Below are positions 1-7,953 of a stretch of DNA of 64,000 nucleotides, piece by piece. Position numbers and translations under genes: made by a program. The DNA lies in contig JAUZOD010000003.1 of NCBI GenBank assembly GCA_030706635.1, positions 1 to 64,000 of the forward strand, written 5' to 3'. The notes beneath the pieces are model-generated. The model saw only the letters and a list, made by a program, of their open reading frames with translations. It was not told the origin of the DNA and made no database searches. The number at the start of each line of letters is the position of its first letter. Position 1 is the stretch's first letter. The DNA comes from Bacteroidota bacterium. GTDB lineage: Bacteria > Bacteroidota > Bacteroidia > Chitinophagales > Chitinophagaceae.

Positions 1-291
1 CATCCGTCAGAAATTCTCAATATCCCTTTTGATATCAGGCCGAAGTATAAATTGAGCCCGAAGCGCCAGGATAGGGATAAGCTGACGTTCAGGATCAGTA
101 AGCTATTTAATGAAACGGATCTTTTTCGTACTTCGGTATTTGCAAAAGATGTAGTACAGTCTCTCAACGATCAATATAAGATCAACGCAAGCTCTTCGGC
201 GGTGTCGCAGGTTTTAAAACGATTGGTTACTGATGGTAAACTGAAATACTCAAAGGTCGGCCGACAGAATTGTTACATCCGGAAGAAATAA
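1..291 (+). CDS. Partial winged-helix-like protein (3' end only)
   Basis: The reading frame is open from the first base, so the gene starts upstream of the window; a TTG at 52 could act as a start but nothing marks it as one. About 96 residues are visible. The second half, with a Ser-rich turn, an amphipathic helix (VSQVLKRLV) and a short basic strand-turn-strand (GKLKYSKVG) before a Lys/Arg-rich end, looks like the recognition helix and wing of a winged helix-turn-helix domain. A DNA-binding or antitoxin-like role is inference from that shape only; I do not recognise the family. Confidence 0.55.
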   Translation, partial: HPSEILNIPFDIRPKYKLSPKRQDRDKLTFRISKLFNETDLFRTSVFAKDVVQSLNDQYKINASSSAVSQVLKRLVTDGKLKYSKVGRQNCYIRKK

Positions 292-301
292 CCCGCCGGG
301 C

Positions 302-1165
302 TCAGGCTTTATCAAAAGATGCTATTTTGTCTTTACAGATGCCTTCCGCAATGGGCATCATTAAATCCACTCTTTTGATAAGAATACTAAGCTCCTCATC
401 CGTAATCAAATAGTCTGACCGGTAGCGGGCGTCTACATAGCCCCGTTTTAATAAATCAAATAAATGCGCCTCATTTTGATCTGTCTCTGCGCGGAATACA
501 GAAAACAATTCCTCGGAATTGGGTTTCGCTTTTTTGCGCAGTTTCCAGAGATTATGGGTCTTGGGCTTATAGTCTGTAAATACCAGTAAGGTCGCATAAT
601 ACAGGCTCTCCGCCGCCTGATGCAGTTCAAAAGCGGCGATCTTACGATGCAACTCGTTTTTATAAAACCTGCTTCCTTTCAGAAATGTTTTCGCCTGAGG
701 GAACCACGTGTCAAAGTATCGCTGGGCCTTTTCTTTCCTTTCCGTGCCTGTCAGTTCCTTTGGCGATACAAACTGCACGCGGCCTGTATCATAGAGTGCA
801 ATACCCCCGGTAACTATATCCACAAAAAAAAATTCACCCGTTTCCAGCCCTCTGTTGATATAACCGATATCATGTATTTCCAGATTAACGGGAGGAGCGT
901 GCCTGTCCGTTCGTTCCATAATCAGGCGTTCCTGGATATGGGTTTTCTCCGGATTTTCGTTCGTAACCACGAGGAAGTCATATTGATCGTTGTTTTCATA
1001 TCGGATGCCATCTCCGGTGATATACTGTCGTTCAACGTATGTTCGCTTTGCATAAGTTCCGAACAGAATAATCATTTCGGGCTTAACCACCTCCCTGATG
1101 ATCTCTGTAATCCGGGCAATTTCCACCTGTTTAGTGGCCGGCAAATGCGCTAACGATGCTTTCAT
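302..1165 (-). CDS. Nucleotidyltransferase-HEPN fusion protein
   Basis: The N-terminal part (about residues 20-110) has the layout of a minimal nucleotidyltransferase: an ILFGTYAKR loop at 33-41 in place of the usual GS-rich loop, and an acidic strand QYDFLVV around 61-67. The C-terminal part (about 150-285) is a HEPN domain with the AAFELHQAAE and YKPKTHNL motifs typical of the fused NT-HEPN proteins of Bacteroidota. I chose the ATG at 1165 because the longer frame to 1342 adds 59 residues of low-complexity sequence with no family resemblance. Family members normally read SDYD where this protein has D60-Q61-Y62-D63, so the first catalytic Asp may be missing. The HEPN domain also lacks the R-x4-6-H RNase motif. 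Function is unknown; a substrate-binding or nucleotidyl-transfer role is inferred from the fold. It ends 10 bases from the stop of the partial gene at 1-291, tail to tail. Confidence 0.8.
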   Translation of the reverse strand: MKASLAHLPATKQVEIARITEIIREVVKPEMIILFGTYAKRTYVERQYITGDGIRYENNDQYDFLVVTNENPEKTHIQERLIMERTDRHAPPVNLEIHDIGYINRGLETGEFFFVDIVTGGIALYDTGRVQFVSPKELTGTERKEKAQRYFDTWFPQAKTFLKGSRFYKNELHRKIAAFELHQAAESLYYATLLVFTDYKPKTHNLWKLRKKAKPNSEELFSVFRAETDQNEAHLFDLLKRGYVDARYRSDYLITDEELSILIKRVDLMMPIAEGICKDKIASFDKA

Positions 1166-1458
1166 AGCAGTTATAATGGGAGAACATCGATGGTTTCGAG
1201 CGATATACATTTGTCCTTCACATGCCGAACCGTCAGCCCATGCTAAAAACACTGCAACTGGAGAAACGGACCAAGGCCGGGCAAAAAGATTTATCAACAA
1301 AAAAATCAAAAACGGAACATGTGTTGCATCACTACCGGACATCCCGACTCCTGAGACAAAATGTAACTTATTGATTACTAATTAGATACAAGTATGGCAT
1401 TTTCTTAGATGCGCAAGGATGGCTGCCCGGTGACTGTAGATTATATTCAAACCTCCAT

Positions 1459-3819
1459 ATGATTAAAAGTTACTTCAAAACCGCCTGGCGGAATATAACA
1501 AGGAACAAGCTCACGGCATTTATCAATGTTTTCGGGCTGGCAATTGGTTTATCCTGCAGTTTGCTGATCTGGCTCTGGGTAAGCGATGAACTGAGCTATA
1601 ACCGCTTTTTACCCGGAGTAAAAGATATTTATGAGGTGCATGTAAATGCACCTTTTAATGGAGATACCATAACGATGACTGCCAGCCCGGGACCGCTGGC
1701 GGAGGCGCTGCAGAATAATATTCCCCAAATTGAGCAGGCCACAAAAATGACGTATGACCGCGATGTGTTGTTTACCGTCGGTGCTAAGTCATTAAAAGAA
1801 AAAGGCACTTATGCTACTGCAGGTTTTTTTAAAGTGTTCCCGTTGAAAACAATTGCCGGCAATCCTAACGAAGCGATTGCCAGCATTGATCAGATCGTTA
1901 TCACAAGAAAGATTGCCCAAAAATATTTTAATGGCTCCGGGGCCGTTGGCAAAACAATACGGATTGATAACAAAAAGGACTATAGGGTCGGTGCAGTGAT
2001 AGAAGATATTCCGCACAACAGCACAATACAGTTCGACTGGATGATAAATTTCAAAGCACAGGAGCAGGACTGGATGAAAACATGGGGCAATATTTCTTTT
2101 TTCACCTATGTGAGATTAAGACCCCATGTGGATCTGTCAAGCACCGTGCGGAATTTACGTACCATTTATCCAAAGTTCGCGTCCGAAGGTTTCAGGCCGA
2201 ATTATCCAACATTGCAGGCCATTACGGATGTGTATTTGTATGCTGATTATAAAAATGGAAAGCCAACCGGAAGCGGCCGCATTGAATATGTAAAGATTTT
2301 TGCCGCGATCGCTATTTTTATTTTGCTGGTTGCATGCATGAATTTTATGAATCTGGCTACGGCAAGAGCATCCCTGCGAGCCAAAGAAATAGGCATACGG
2401 AAAGTTGCCGGCGCCCGAAAAGCATCATTGGTCGGGCAGTTTATGACGGAGTCTCTTTTTACGTGCGTGCTGGCCACCCTGCTCTCCATAGCGATCACAA
2501 CGCTCCTGTTGCCGGCTTTCAACCATTTATTCGACAAACAAATTCAACTGAACTTTTCTCAGCCGGCCCTATGGTGCTCCATTATAGTCCTGGTAACGGT
2601 TACCTCAGTAATTGCCGGTAGTTATCCATCCTTGTTTTTAGCTTCTTTTAAGCCGGTGCGTATATTAAAAGGAAATGCCGGCACTCAAAGTAGCAACACC
2701 GCATCGGTGCGCAAAGCCCTCGTCATTGTGCAATTTGCTTTATCGGCGTTTTTGATCGTTGGCATGCTGGCGGTATCGAAACAGGTAAATTATATTCAGC
2801 ATAAAAATCTGGGCTTCGACAAAGAACATATTATTTACTTACCACTCGACGGGGATCTGTATAAAAGAATAGATGCCTATCAAAATGAGTTAAACAAGCT
2901 GTCGTATGTGCAGGCCTCAGATCCGATCAATACACTTCCGATGGATCTGAATTCCACATCCGGAGATCTGTCATGGCCGGGTAAACCGGCTGACCTGCAG
3001 ACAGAGACCGTGGCCACCTCCACCGGTTATGGATTTGCAAAAACGCTGGGCATAACCATGGCGGAAGGGCGGGATTTTTCTAAAGATTATCCGGGCGACT
3101 CCTTAAGTTATGTGATCAATGAATCTGCCGCTAAAATGATGGGTATGCAAAATGGTGCGGTGGGTAAACAGGTAAAATTCTGGAATGGCAATGGAAGGAT
3201 CATAGGGGTGATGAAAGATTTTCATATGGCCTCGCTGCATACTGCAATAAAACCGCTGATACTATGCCTCGCGCCATCAAACACAAGCTATATGATGATC
3301 CGCCTGCATGCAGGGCAAACCAAAGAAGCGATTGCGGCGATCAGTAAAATTACAGCAAGCTTCAATCCCGCGTACCCGTTTGAATACCATTTTGCCGATG
3401 AAACGTATGAGCAAATGTACAAAAGTGAAATGCAGGTAAGCGCCCTGGTGAATTATTTTGGAATACTGGCGGCGGTCATTTCCTGTTTGGGCTTGTTTGG
3501 CATGATCGCTTTCAGTGCCGAAAGGCGTACCAGGGAAATTGGCATTCGTAAAGTGCTGGGCTCTTCTGTTCTCGGTATCGTCAGGCTGCTTTCTGTGGAG
3601 TCTTTGAAGACAATAATTATTTCCATGACCATTGCTTTTCCTCTTGCTTATTGGGCGATGAATGAATGGCTGGCATCCTTTGCCTACAAATCGTCCGGGG
3701 GCATCTGGATTTTCATTGTAACCGCATCGGTGATGTTAATGGTATCCTGTGTTACCATTGGTTTCCAGGCAATAAAAGCGGCAATGGCAAACCCTGTGAA
3801 GTCACTTCGTACGGAGTGA
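1459..3819 (+). CDS. FtsX-family ABC transporter permease (MacB-like)
   Basis: This 786-residue membrane protein has the two-module plan of Bacteroidota FtsX permeases. It has an N-terminal helix (about 18-42), a periplasmic MacB-PCD-like domain, a three-helix FtsX block (about 278-395), a second short anchor near 420-445, another periplasmic domain and a C-terminal three-helix FtsX block (about 672-775). The cytoplasmic signature EIGIRKV occurs twice, after the first helix of each block, as expected where the ATPase binds. No ATP-binding subunit is adjacent, which is usual for this paralogous family. Likely substrates (peptides, lipoproteins or antibiotics) cannot be told from sequence. It stands alone between a divergent HEPN gene and a decayed gene downstream. 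Confidence 0.92.
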   Translation: MIKSYFKTAWRNITRNKLTAFINVFGLAIGLSCSLLIWLWVSDELSYNRFLPGVKDIYEVHVNAPFNGDTITMTASPGPLAEALQNNIPQIEQATKMTYDRDVLFTVGAKSLKEKGTYATAGFFKVFPLKTIAGNPNEAIASIDQIVITRKIAQKYFNGSGAVGKTIRIDNKKDYRVGAVIEDIPHNSTIQFDWMINFKAQEQDWMKTWGNISFFTYVRLRPHVDLSSTVRNLRTIYPKFASEGFRPNYPTLQAITDVYLYADYKNGKPTGSGRIEYVKIFAAIAIFILLVACMNFMNLATARASLRAKEIGIRKVAGARKASLVGQFMTESLFTCVLATLLSIAITTLLLPAFNHLFDKQIQLNFSQPALWCSIIVLVTVTSVIAGSYPSLFLASFKPVRILKGNAGTQSSNTASVRKALVIVQFALSAFLIVGMLAVSKQVNYIQHKNLGFDKEHIIYLPLDGDLYKRIDAYQNELNKLSYVQASDPINTLPMDLNSTSGDLSWPGKPADLQTETVATSTGYGFAKTLGITMAEGRDFSKDYPGDSLSYVINESAAKMMGMQNGAVGKQVKFWNGNGRIIGVMKDFHMASLHTAIKPLILCLAPSNTSYMMIRLHAGQTKEAIAAISKITASFNPAYPFEYHFADETYEQMYKSEMQVSALVNYFGILAAVISCLGLFGMIAFSAERRTREIGIRKVLGSSVLGIVRLLSVESLKTIIISMTIAFPLAYWAMNEWLASFAYKSSGGIWIFIVTASVMLMVSCVTIGFQAIKAAMANPVKSLRTE

Positions 3820-3965
3820 CGGAACCGGAAAAAAATGAGGCGCCGGGCAACGAATATGGAAAATATTTTATACATTTAATTCGATCTTCACTCTATTATT
3901 TCTACAGTTCCTTCGTACGCCGTTTCTAACCGACCAAGCCGTTTCCACTACGCCAAAACAACCAA

Positions 3966-4839
3966 ATGAAAAAGACCAGGATCCAGTCCATCGACCTCTT
4001 ACGAGGTGTTGTGATGATCATCATGGCACTTGACCATATCCGGGATTATTTTCATGCGGACGCCTTTCTTTATGATCCGGTTGATTTGAATAAAACCAAT
4101 GTGGGTGGCGGGTCATAACCTGCTGGATCGGGTGCATGTTCCTGGCCAGGGCTTAAAATCCATCGCCTGGGCCTTATTGCACGAAAGAAAATCATTTCAC
4201 CTGGGGAGCTGGAATATACAAACGGTTTATCCTGTGCTGCCCTGGGTCGGCCTGATGGCTTTGGGCTATTGCCTGGGGAGCCTGTACAGACAGGACGTTG
4301 ACATCGTGAAAAGAAAACGTTTGTTGCTGCAGTTGGGATCCGCGGCCCTGCCCCTGTTTTTCCTGCTCAGGCTTACCAATATATACGGGGATCTGGTTCC
4401 CTGGTCCCGGCAAGCCAGCCCGGTATTCAGCTTTCTCTCTTTCATCAATGTTACCAAGTATCCCCCGTTGCTGGATTACGTCTTGCTGATGATCGGGCCA
4501 GCCCTGCTGTTCCTGGCCCTGACAGAAAAGCCCCTCAACCGGCTCACCCGAATCATTTCCGTTTACGGCCGCGTTCCCTTTTTCTATTATATGATTCATA
4601 TCTTTTTGATCCATCTGGGCGCCTTGATAGCCGCGACCCTGAGCGGATACCCGTGGACGGCAATGACGGGTTTTAAAACCTGGATAGATTTTGATCCCCG
4701 CCTGCAAGGGTATGGATTCAGCCTGTGGGTCGTTTATCTCATTTGGATTTCCCTCATTGTGCTGTTGTATCCTTTGTGCAGGCGGTACGATCGTTATAAA
4801 TCGGAACACAAAGAAAAGTGGTGGCTGAGTTATTTATAG
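3966..4839 (+). pseudogene. DUF1624 / acyltransferase-like membrane protein, broken by internal deletion
   Basis: An ATG at 3966 opens a frame coding for the typical DUF1624 N terminus ([19 protein letters not shown], then DYFHADAF and DLNKTN), but it stops at 4116-4118 after 50 codons. The next frame, open from 4099, begins with VAGHNLLD and continues through the rest of the family to the normal C terminus at 4839. In intact relatives roughly 100 residues (several membrane helices) lie between the KTN and VAGHNLL motifs. They are missing here and the junction, inside a GTGGGTGG at about 4101-4108, is out of frame. Intact family members are about 380 residues with around ten helices and are related to heparan-alpha-glucosaminide acetyltransferases. 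The gene is almost certainly non-functional unless the assembly is wrong here. Confidence 0.85.
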
Positions 4840-4884
4840 CATTCACATCCATCAGAAGAGAATAAGCATTGAGTTTATTTTTAT

Positions 4885-4892
4885 TAATTTTG
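4885..4892 (+). promoter_or_regulatory. Bacteroidota -7 element for the DUF3127 gene
   Basis: TAATTTTG matches the phylum's -7 consensus TAnnTTTG and lies 20 bases before the ATG at 4912, giving a predicted leader of about 12-15 bases. No clear -33 TTG is seen at the usual spacing. Confidence 0.5.
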
Positions 4893-4911
4893 AAGGCTCA
4901 ATATTTAAAGT

Positions 4912-5268
4912 ATGCAACTATCAGCTAAACTCGTTCAATTGCTTCCCCTCCAAACCGGCACTGGCAAAAACGGTCAGTGGAAGAAACAGGATATTATTGT
5001 GGAAACAGAAGGTTCGGCATATCCGAAAAAAGTCTGCATTTCCATCTGGGGTGATAAAATTGATGCCAGCCAGTTGCAGCCGGGCAATCAGTTGAAAATA
5101 GATTTCGATGTGGAAAGCCGGGAATATAATGGTCGCTGGTACACTGATGTAAAGGCCTGGAAGATAGAAGCAACGGGAAGCACTCCGGCGACAGTTGCTG
5201 ATTTCCCGGCACAGACAGCGGTTGAGGGTGTGGGCACTAAGGCCGACGATGATGATCTTCCCTTTTAG
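4912..5268 (+). CDS. DUF3127 protein, OB-fold / SSB-like
   Basis: The 118-residue protein has a single small beta-rich domain (about residues 1-86) with the signatures GQWKKQDIIVETE, KVCISIWGDK and WYTDVKAWKIE, followed by a disordered linker. It ends in an acidic tip DDDDLPF that closely resembles the C-terminal tail of single-stranded DNA-binding proteins. DUF3127 proteins are a Bacteroidota family with an OB-like fold. A DNA-related role is inference, supported mainly by the SSB-like tail, which in SSB recruits replication and repair proteins. It lies 47 bases upstream of the DUF3293 gene and may be cotranscribed with it. Confidence 0.85.
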   Translation: MQLSAKLVQLLPLQTGTGKNGQWKKQDIIVETEGSAYPKKVCISIWGDKIDASQLQPGNQLKIDFDVESREYNGRWYTDVKAWKIEATGSTPATVADFPAQTAVEGVGTKADDDDLPF

Positions 5269-5315
5269 TTCAGAAAAAAACGAGGCCCACGGTAAAAAAC
5301 TTTGAACGCCAGAGC

Positions 5316-5720
5316 ATGATCGAACAGGAATTGATAGAGGTTTATCATCGCACGCAATACCGTGTATTCAATACCCAGATCATTTTACAGATCGGGGAGC
5401 ATAGCTCCATGCTGGATACCCTGCTGAATCAATACCATCAGCAGGACTGGGCATTTATTACCGCCTGCAATCCGGGCTCCGATCCCCTGCCGGATGAAGT
5501 GAACAGATTAAGACATGAGCAGTTAAAAGAGGCTTTGGGTTTATACAGCTATTTTGAAGGGGAAGGCGTGGGCGAAAATCCACCCTGGAAACCGGAGCAA
5601 AGTCTGCTGATTGTTGGCATCAGCAGATCAAAAGCGATCGAGATCGGGAATCTCTTTGAACAAAATGCAATTGTGGCGGGAAGGATTTATTTGCCGGCCG
5701 AACTGCTCATCCTAAGATAA
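5316..5720 (+). CDS. DUF3293 domain protein
   Basis: The 134 residues fit the whole DUF3293 family: an N-terminal YHRTQYRV strand, the central ITACNPGSDPL turn followed by N-x-LRHEQL, and the later W-x-PEQSLLIVGISRSKAIEIG segment, with an aromatic patch between. The family has no assigned function. The start ATG at 5316 follows the DUF3127 stop by 47 bases, so the two may form a small transcription unit. Confidence 0.8.
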   Translation: MIEQELIEVYHRTQYRVFNTQIILQIGEHSSMLDTLLNQYHQQDWAFITACNPGSDPLPDEVNRLRHEQLKEALGLYSYFEGEGVGENPPWKPEQSLLIVGISRSKAIEIGNLFEQNAIVAGRIYLPAELLILR

Positions 5721-5771
5721 TCCCATCGAATTTCTTTTTCCTGGCCGGCAGCGGTTATTTAACGATGAAAC

Positions 5772-6150
5772 TTATTTCGGCAGCGAAAAGGTAATCGGCT
5801 GTTTCTTATAGGACTTTAGCGGCTTTCCGTCGCCCCTGACGGGAATCCGGTCCCGACTTGATTTGATGATTCGAACGGCCTCATCCGTCAACAAGGGATC
5901 TCCCCTAATGGCCTGCACCTCGGTAACCCTGCCAACTTTTTCTTGGAAACTCTATGATGCTTTGATTGCCTGACCTCGCAGATTGAATTATCCTGATGCC
6001 TCCGTTGTCGGTGGGTTCTTTTATGTCAATGGATTTTACCCAGCGAAACGAGATCCCCATAAAAATGCAAAGCACAATGGCCGTGATATGCGGAATCGCC
6101 TGGACATAGGTATTGTAATCCTTGCTGAGAACAATAGACAGATCCACCAT
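5772..6150 (-). pseudogene. TonB C-terminal-domain protein, frameshifted remnant
   Basis: Read on the minus strand, an ATG at 6150 opens a frame with one membrane helix (about residues 17-36) that runs to QSIIEFPRKS and then goes out of register. From about 5938 down to the stop at 5772-5774 a different frame encodes GRVTEVQAIRGDPLLTDEAV and, after a short gap, a KPLKSYKKQPITFSLP end, which is the strand-helix-strand of a TonB C-terminal domain. Dropping one T from the AGTTGG at about 5938 joins the two parts smoothly. Only some 125 residues are recoverable, shorter than a normal TonB, so the N terminus may be eroded too. A sequencing error is the alternative to a real frameshift. Confidence 0.65.
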
Positions 6151-6262
6151 CGTAATAGAACTGTCCGGGAATTATGGCAAATCTAACTGAAAAGGGACCT
6201 GATAATGGAAAGCGCCCGGATTTATTGCAACTTTATACCCATTAACCGGTCTGATCCCTTCA

Positions 6263-6871
6263 GTGAACGATACTATTGCAAATAATCCGGCTGACAAACA
6301 CCTGGTTGACCGGGTTTTGCGTGGGGATACCCGGGCTTTTGGAACGATCATTAAAAATACCGAAGGCCTGGTGGCCCAGATCGTTTTCAAATTGATCCCG
6401 GTGGCCGAAGACCGGAAAGATATGGCACAGGATATCTACCTGAAAGCTTTTCATAACCTTCCCGGTTTCAAATTTCAATCTAAACTTTCCACCTGGATTG
6501 CCCGGATCGCCTATAATTCCTGTTTATCCTGGATTGAAAAGAAAAAACTAGTGCTACCCGGCAATCTGCATGAAGAAGAGGACTTTTACACAGTATCCAC
6601 GGAAACTGTTTACAACGGGTCTGCGACGGGCAGCGATTCCGAAAACCGGCTTTTTCAAAAAGAGCTTTCGGGTATCCTAAACAAGGAAATTGATCAGCTG
6701 CCGCCCATTTACCAAACGCTTATTATTCTCTTTCACCACGAGTCCATGAGTTATGAAGAACTATCGCAAATAACCGGTCTGCCCGATGGTACGGTAAAAA
6801 GCTACCTGTTCCGGGCCCGGAGAATGCTGAAAGAGAATTTATTGTCAAAATATAAAAAGGAGGCATTATGA
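6263..6871 (+). CDS. ECF-type RNA polymerase sigma-70 factor
   Basis: The 202-residue protein has sigma region 2 (about residues 20-95, with DMAQDIYLKAF and the KLSTWIARIAYNSC helix) and region 4 (about 140-195, with the helix-turn-helix MSYEELSQITGLPDGTVKSYLFRARRML). There is no region 1 or 3, which defines the ECF class. The start codon is GTG at 6263; it gives a normal ECF N-terminal length. Its stop overlaps the start of the anti-sigma gene by four bases (ATGA at 6868-6871), so the two are translationally coupled. The loop between regions is longer than usual and acidic. Its target is probably the promoter at 7325-7352 just downstream. Confidence 0.93.
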   Translation: MNDTIANNPADKHLVDRVLRGDTRAFGTIIKNTEGLVAQIVFKLIPVAEDRKDMAQDIYLKAFHNLPGFKFQSKLSTWIARIAYNSCLSWIEKKKLVLPGNLHEEEDFYTVSTETVYNGSATGSDSENRLFQKELSGILNKEIDQLPPIYQTLIILFHHESMSYEELSQITGLPDGTVKSYLFRARRMLKENLLSKYKKEAL

Positions 6872-7317
6872 ATACCGGTCATCCGTCCGAAAAGGAAATA
6901 CAGCAATACGCGCTGGATAAGTCCGATTGCCCTATGGAACTTGCGGAGCATATCAGTTCCTGTGAATCCTGCAGTGCAGGCGTTGACGGCTACCAGTTGC
7001 TGTTCTCAGGAATAAAACAACAGTCCAAACCATCTTTCGATTTTGATTTAACCGTCATCGTCCTCCGGCAATTACCTTCTCCACAATCCCGGTTATCAGC
7101 GGACCGTTTTATTGCCTGCTTCCTGTTCATTTTCGTCGGCTGTTGCATCGGCATTCCGTTGTTCCTGTTCAGGCAGTACCTGTTGAATATATTTACCGGG
7201 ATCTCTCCATTTTTTATTTATGCCATCATCGTCAGTACCGCCATTATCTCATCTATTAAAATCCTGAACATGTATAAGAAATACCAGCAGCAAATGAATC
7301 TGCTAAATTTTAATTGA
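6868..7317 (+). CDS. Zinc-finger anti-sigma factor, membrane-bound
   Basis: The N terminus carries a C21-x6-H28-x3-C32-x2-C35 cluster, the zinc site of zf-HC2 anti-sigma domains. Residues about 82-103 and 112-131 form two membrane helices near the C-terminal half, leaving a short cytoplasmic tail. The gene overlaps the ECF sigma gene by ATGA, which is the usual arrangement for a sigma/anti-sigma pair that must be made in fixed ratio. It most likely holds the sigma factor at the membrane until an unknown signal releases it. The protein has no large extracytoplasmic sensor domain, so sensing may fall to the downstream gene products. Confidence 0.85.
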   Translation: MNTGHPSEKEIQQYALDKSDCPMELAEHISSCESCSAGVDGYQLLFSGIKQQSKPSFDFDLTVIVLRQLPSPQSRLSADRFIACFLFIFVGCCIGIPLFLFRQYLLNIFTGISPFFIYAIIVSTAIISSIKILNMYKKYQQQMNLLNFN

Positions 7318-7324
7318 CTTTTTT

Positions 7325-7352
7325 GGAACAATTCATCAGCATAGCAGTCTAA
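7325..7352 (+). promoter_or_regulatory. Candidate ECF sigma-dependent promoter
   Basis: GGAAC at 7325-7329 is followed after exactly 17 bases by GTCTAA at 7347-7352. This resembles the classic ECF promoter form (GGAAC -35, GTC/TCTAA -10) and lies 28 bases before the ATG at 7381. It is directly behind the sigma/anti-sigma pair, so autoregulation of the operon's distal genes is the natural inference. The same stretch also contains a TAATTTTC resembling the housekeeping -7 element, so both forms of RNA polymerase may use it. Confidence 0.5.
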
Positions 7353-7380
7353 TTTTCACAACCCACGTTAAAAAATAAAA

Positions 7381-7818
7381 ATGAAAAAAATACTAAGCAC
7401 CGCGATCATCCTGAGTTTAGCCTTTGCCGTACAGGCGCAGCCGCAGGAAGTTTTCGATCCTTTGAGGGACAGGCAGCTGTATTTCGATATACTGAATATC
7501 AGCGCCGTGCTTACCGGGATGTACCTGATATCTTCTTTTATCCTGCAGATCTTTAAGCAGCATTATAACTACCGGATCAAAAACAGGATGCTCGATAAGG
7601 GAACAGAAGAAAACATCGTGCGGCAACTGTTGCAACCAGGTAAAAAAGAAAACAAAAATGGAATCCTGCAGTGGTTCTTCATGCTGGCGGCCATCGGCGC
7701 CGGACTTTTGCTGGTTACTGTAATCCGTCCTTTTGGCCTCCATTCCCTGGCCATCCTGGCATTCAGCCTGGCTGCAGGTTTCGGCGGCTATTATTATTTT
7801 TCGAGGGAAAGGGGATGA
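7381..7818 (+). CDS. Small membrane protein of the ECF operon
   Basis: The 145-residue protein begins with a cleavable-looking signal peptide (residues 1-19, ending VQAQ). It then has a helix at about 37-58, a basic cytoplasmic-type loop (YRIKNRMLDKGTEENIVRQLL) and two closely spaced helices at about 95-138. I do not recognise a family. Its position after the candidate ECF promoter and before the 34-residue-repeat protein suggests that it belongs to the regulon or signalling path of the sigma factor; that is inference from context. Confidence 0.75.
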   Translation: MKKILSTAIILSLAFAVQAQPQEVFDPLRDRQLYFDILNISAVLTGMYLISSFILQIFKQHYNYRIKNRMLDKGTEENIVRQLLQPGKKENKNGILQWFFMLAAIGAGLLLVTVIRPFGLHSLAILAFSLAAGFGGYYYFSRERG

Positions 7819-7819
7819 G

Positions 7820-7925
7820 GGAATTTGAAAATTTGAAGATGTGCAAATTTGAAAATGATCTGAATACCGGGATTTTTCTCAATTCCCGGGGCTCCGTCGA
7901 AGGCGAATGGGAATTTGAAAATGGA
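7820..7925. repeat. AT-rich octamer-like tandem tract (GAATTTGA / AAATTTGA)
   Basis: Directly after the stop at 7818, units close to AAATTTGA follow one another with an 8-base period (7822-7860), and a similar GAATTTGAAAATGG recurs at 7912-7925. The second copy is direct, not inverted, so this is not a hairpin like the elements at 13504 or 17084. It shares with the 41565 element the 8-base period and the position right behind a stop codon. It may be a decayed member of the same group. Confidence 0.45.
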
Positions 7926-7953
7926 TGATTGGGAATCCTAAAAAATTATACAA

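Noticed and set aside
620-1153. Long open frame on the plus strand opposite the NT-HEPN gene.
   Set aside because: It is the mirror of a well-supported gene and has no recognisable domain.
1166-1342. N-terminal extension of the NT-HEPN gene.
   Set aside because: The added 59 residues show no family resemblance and the ATG at 1165 starts exactly at the conserved domain.
6158-6186. Second ECF-type promoter (GAAC...TCTAA) upstream of the sigma gene.
   Set aside because: The 20-base spacing is too long compared with the 7325 site, so the match may be chance.
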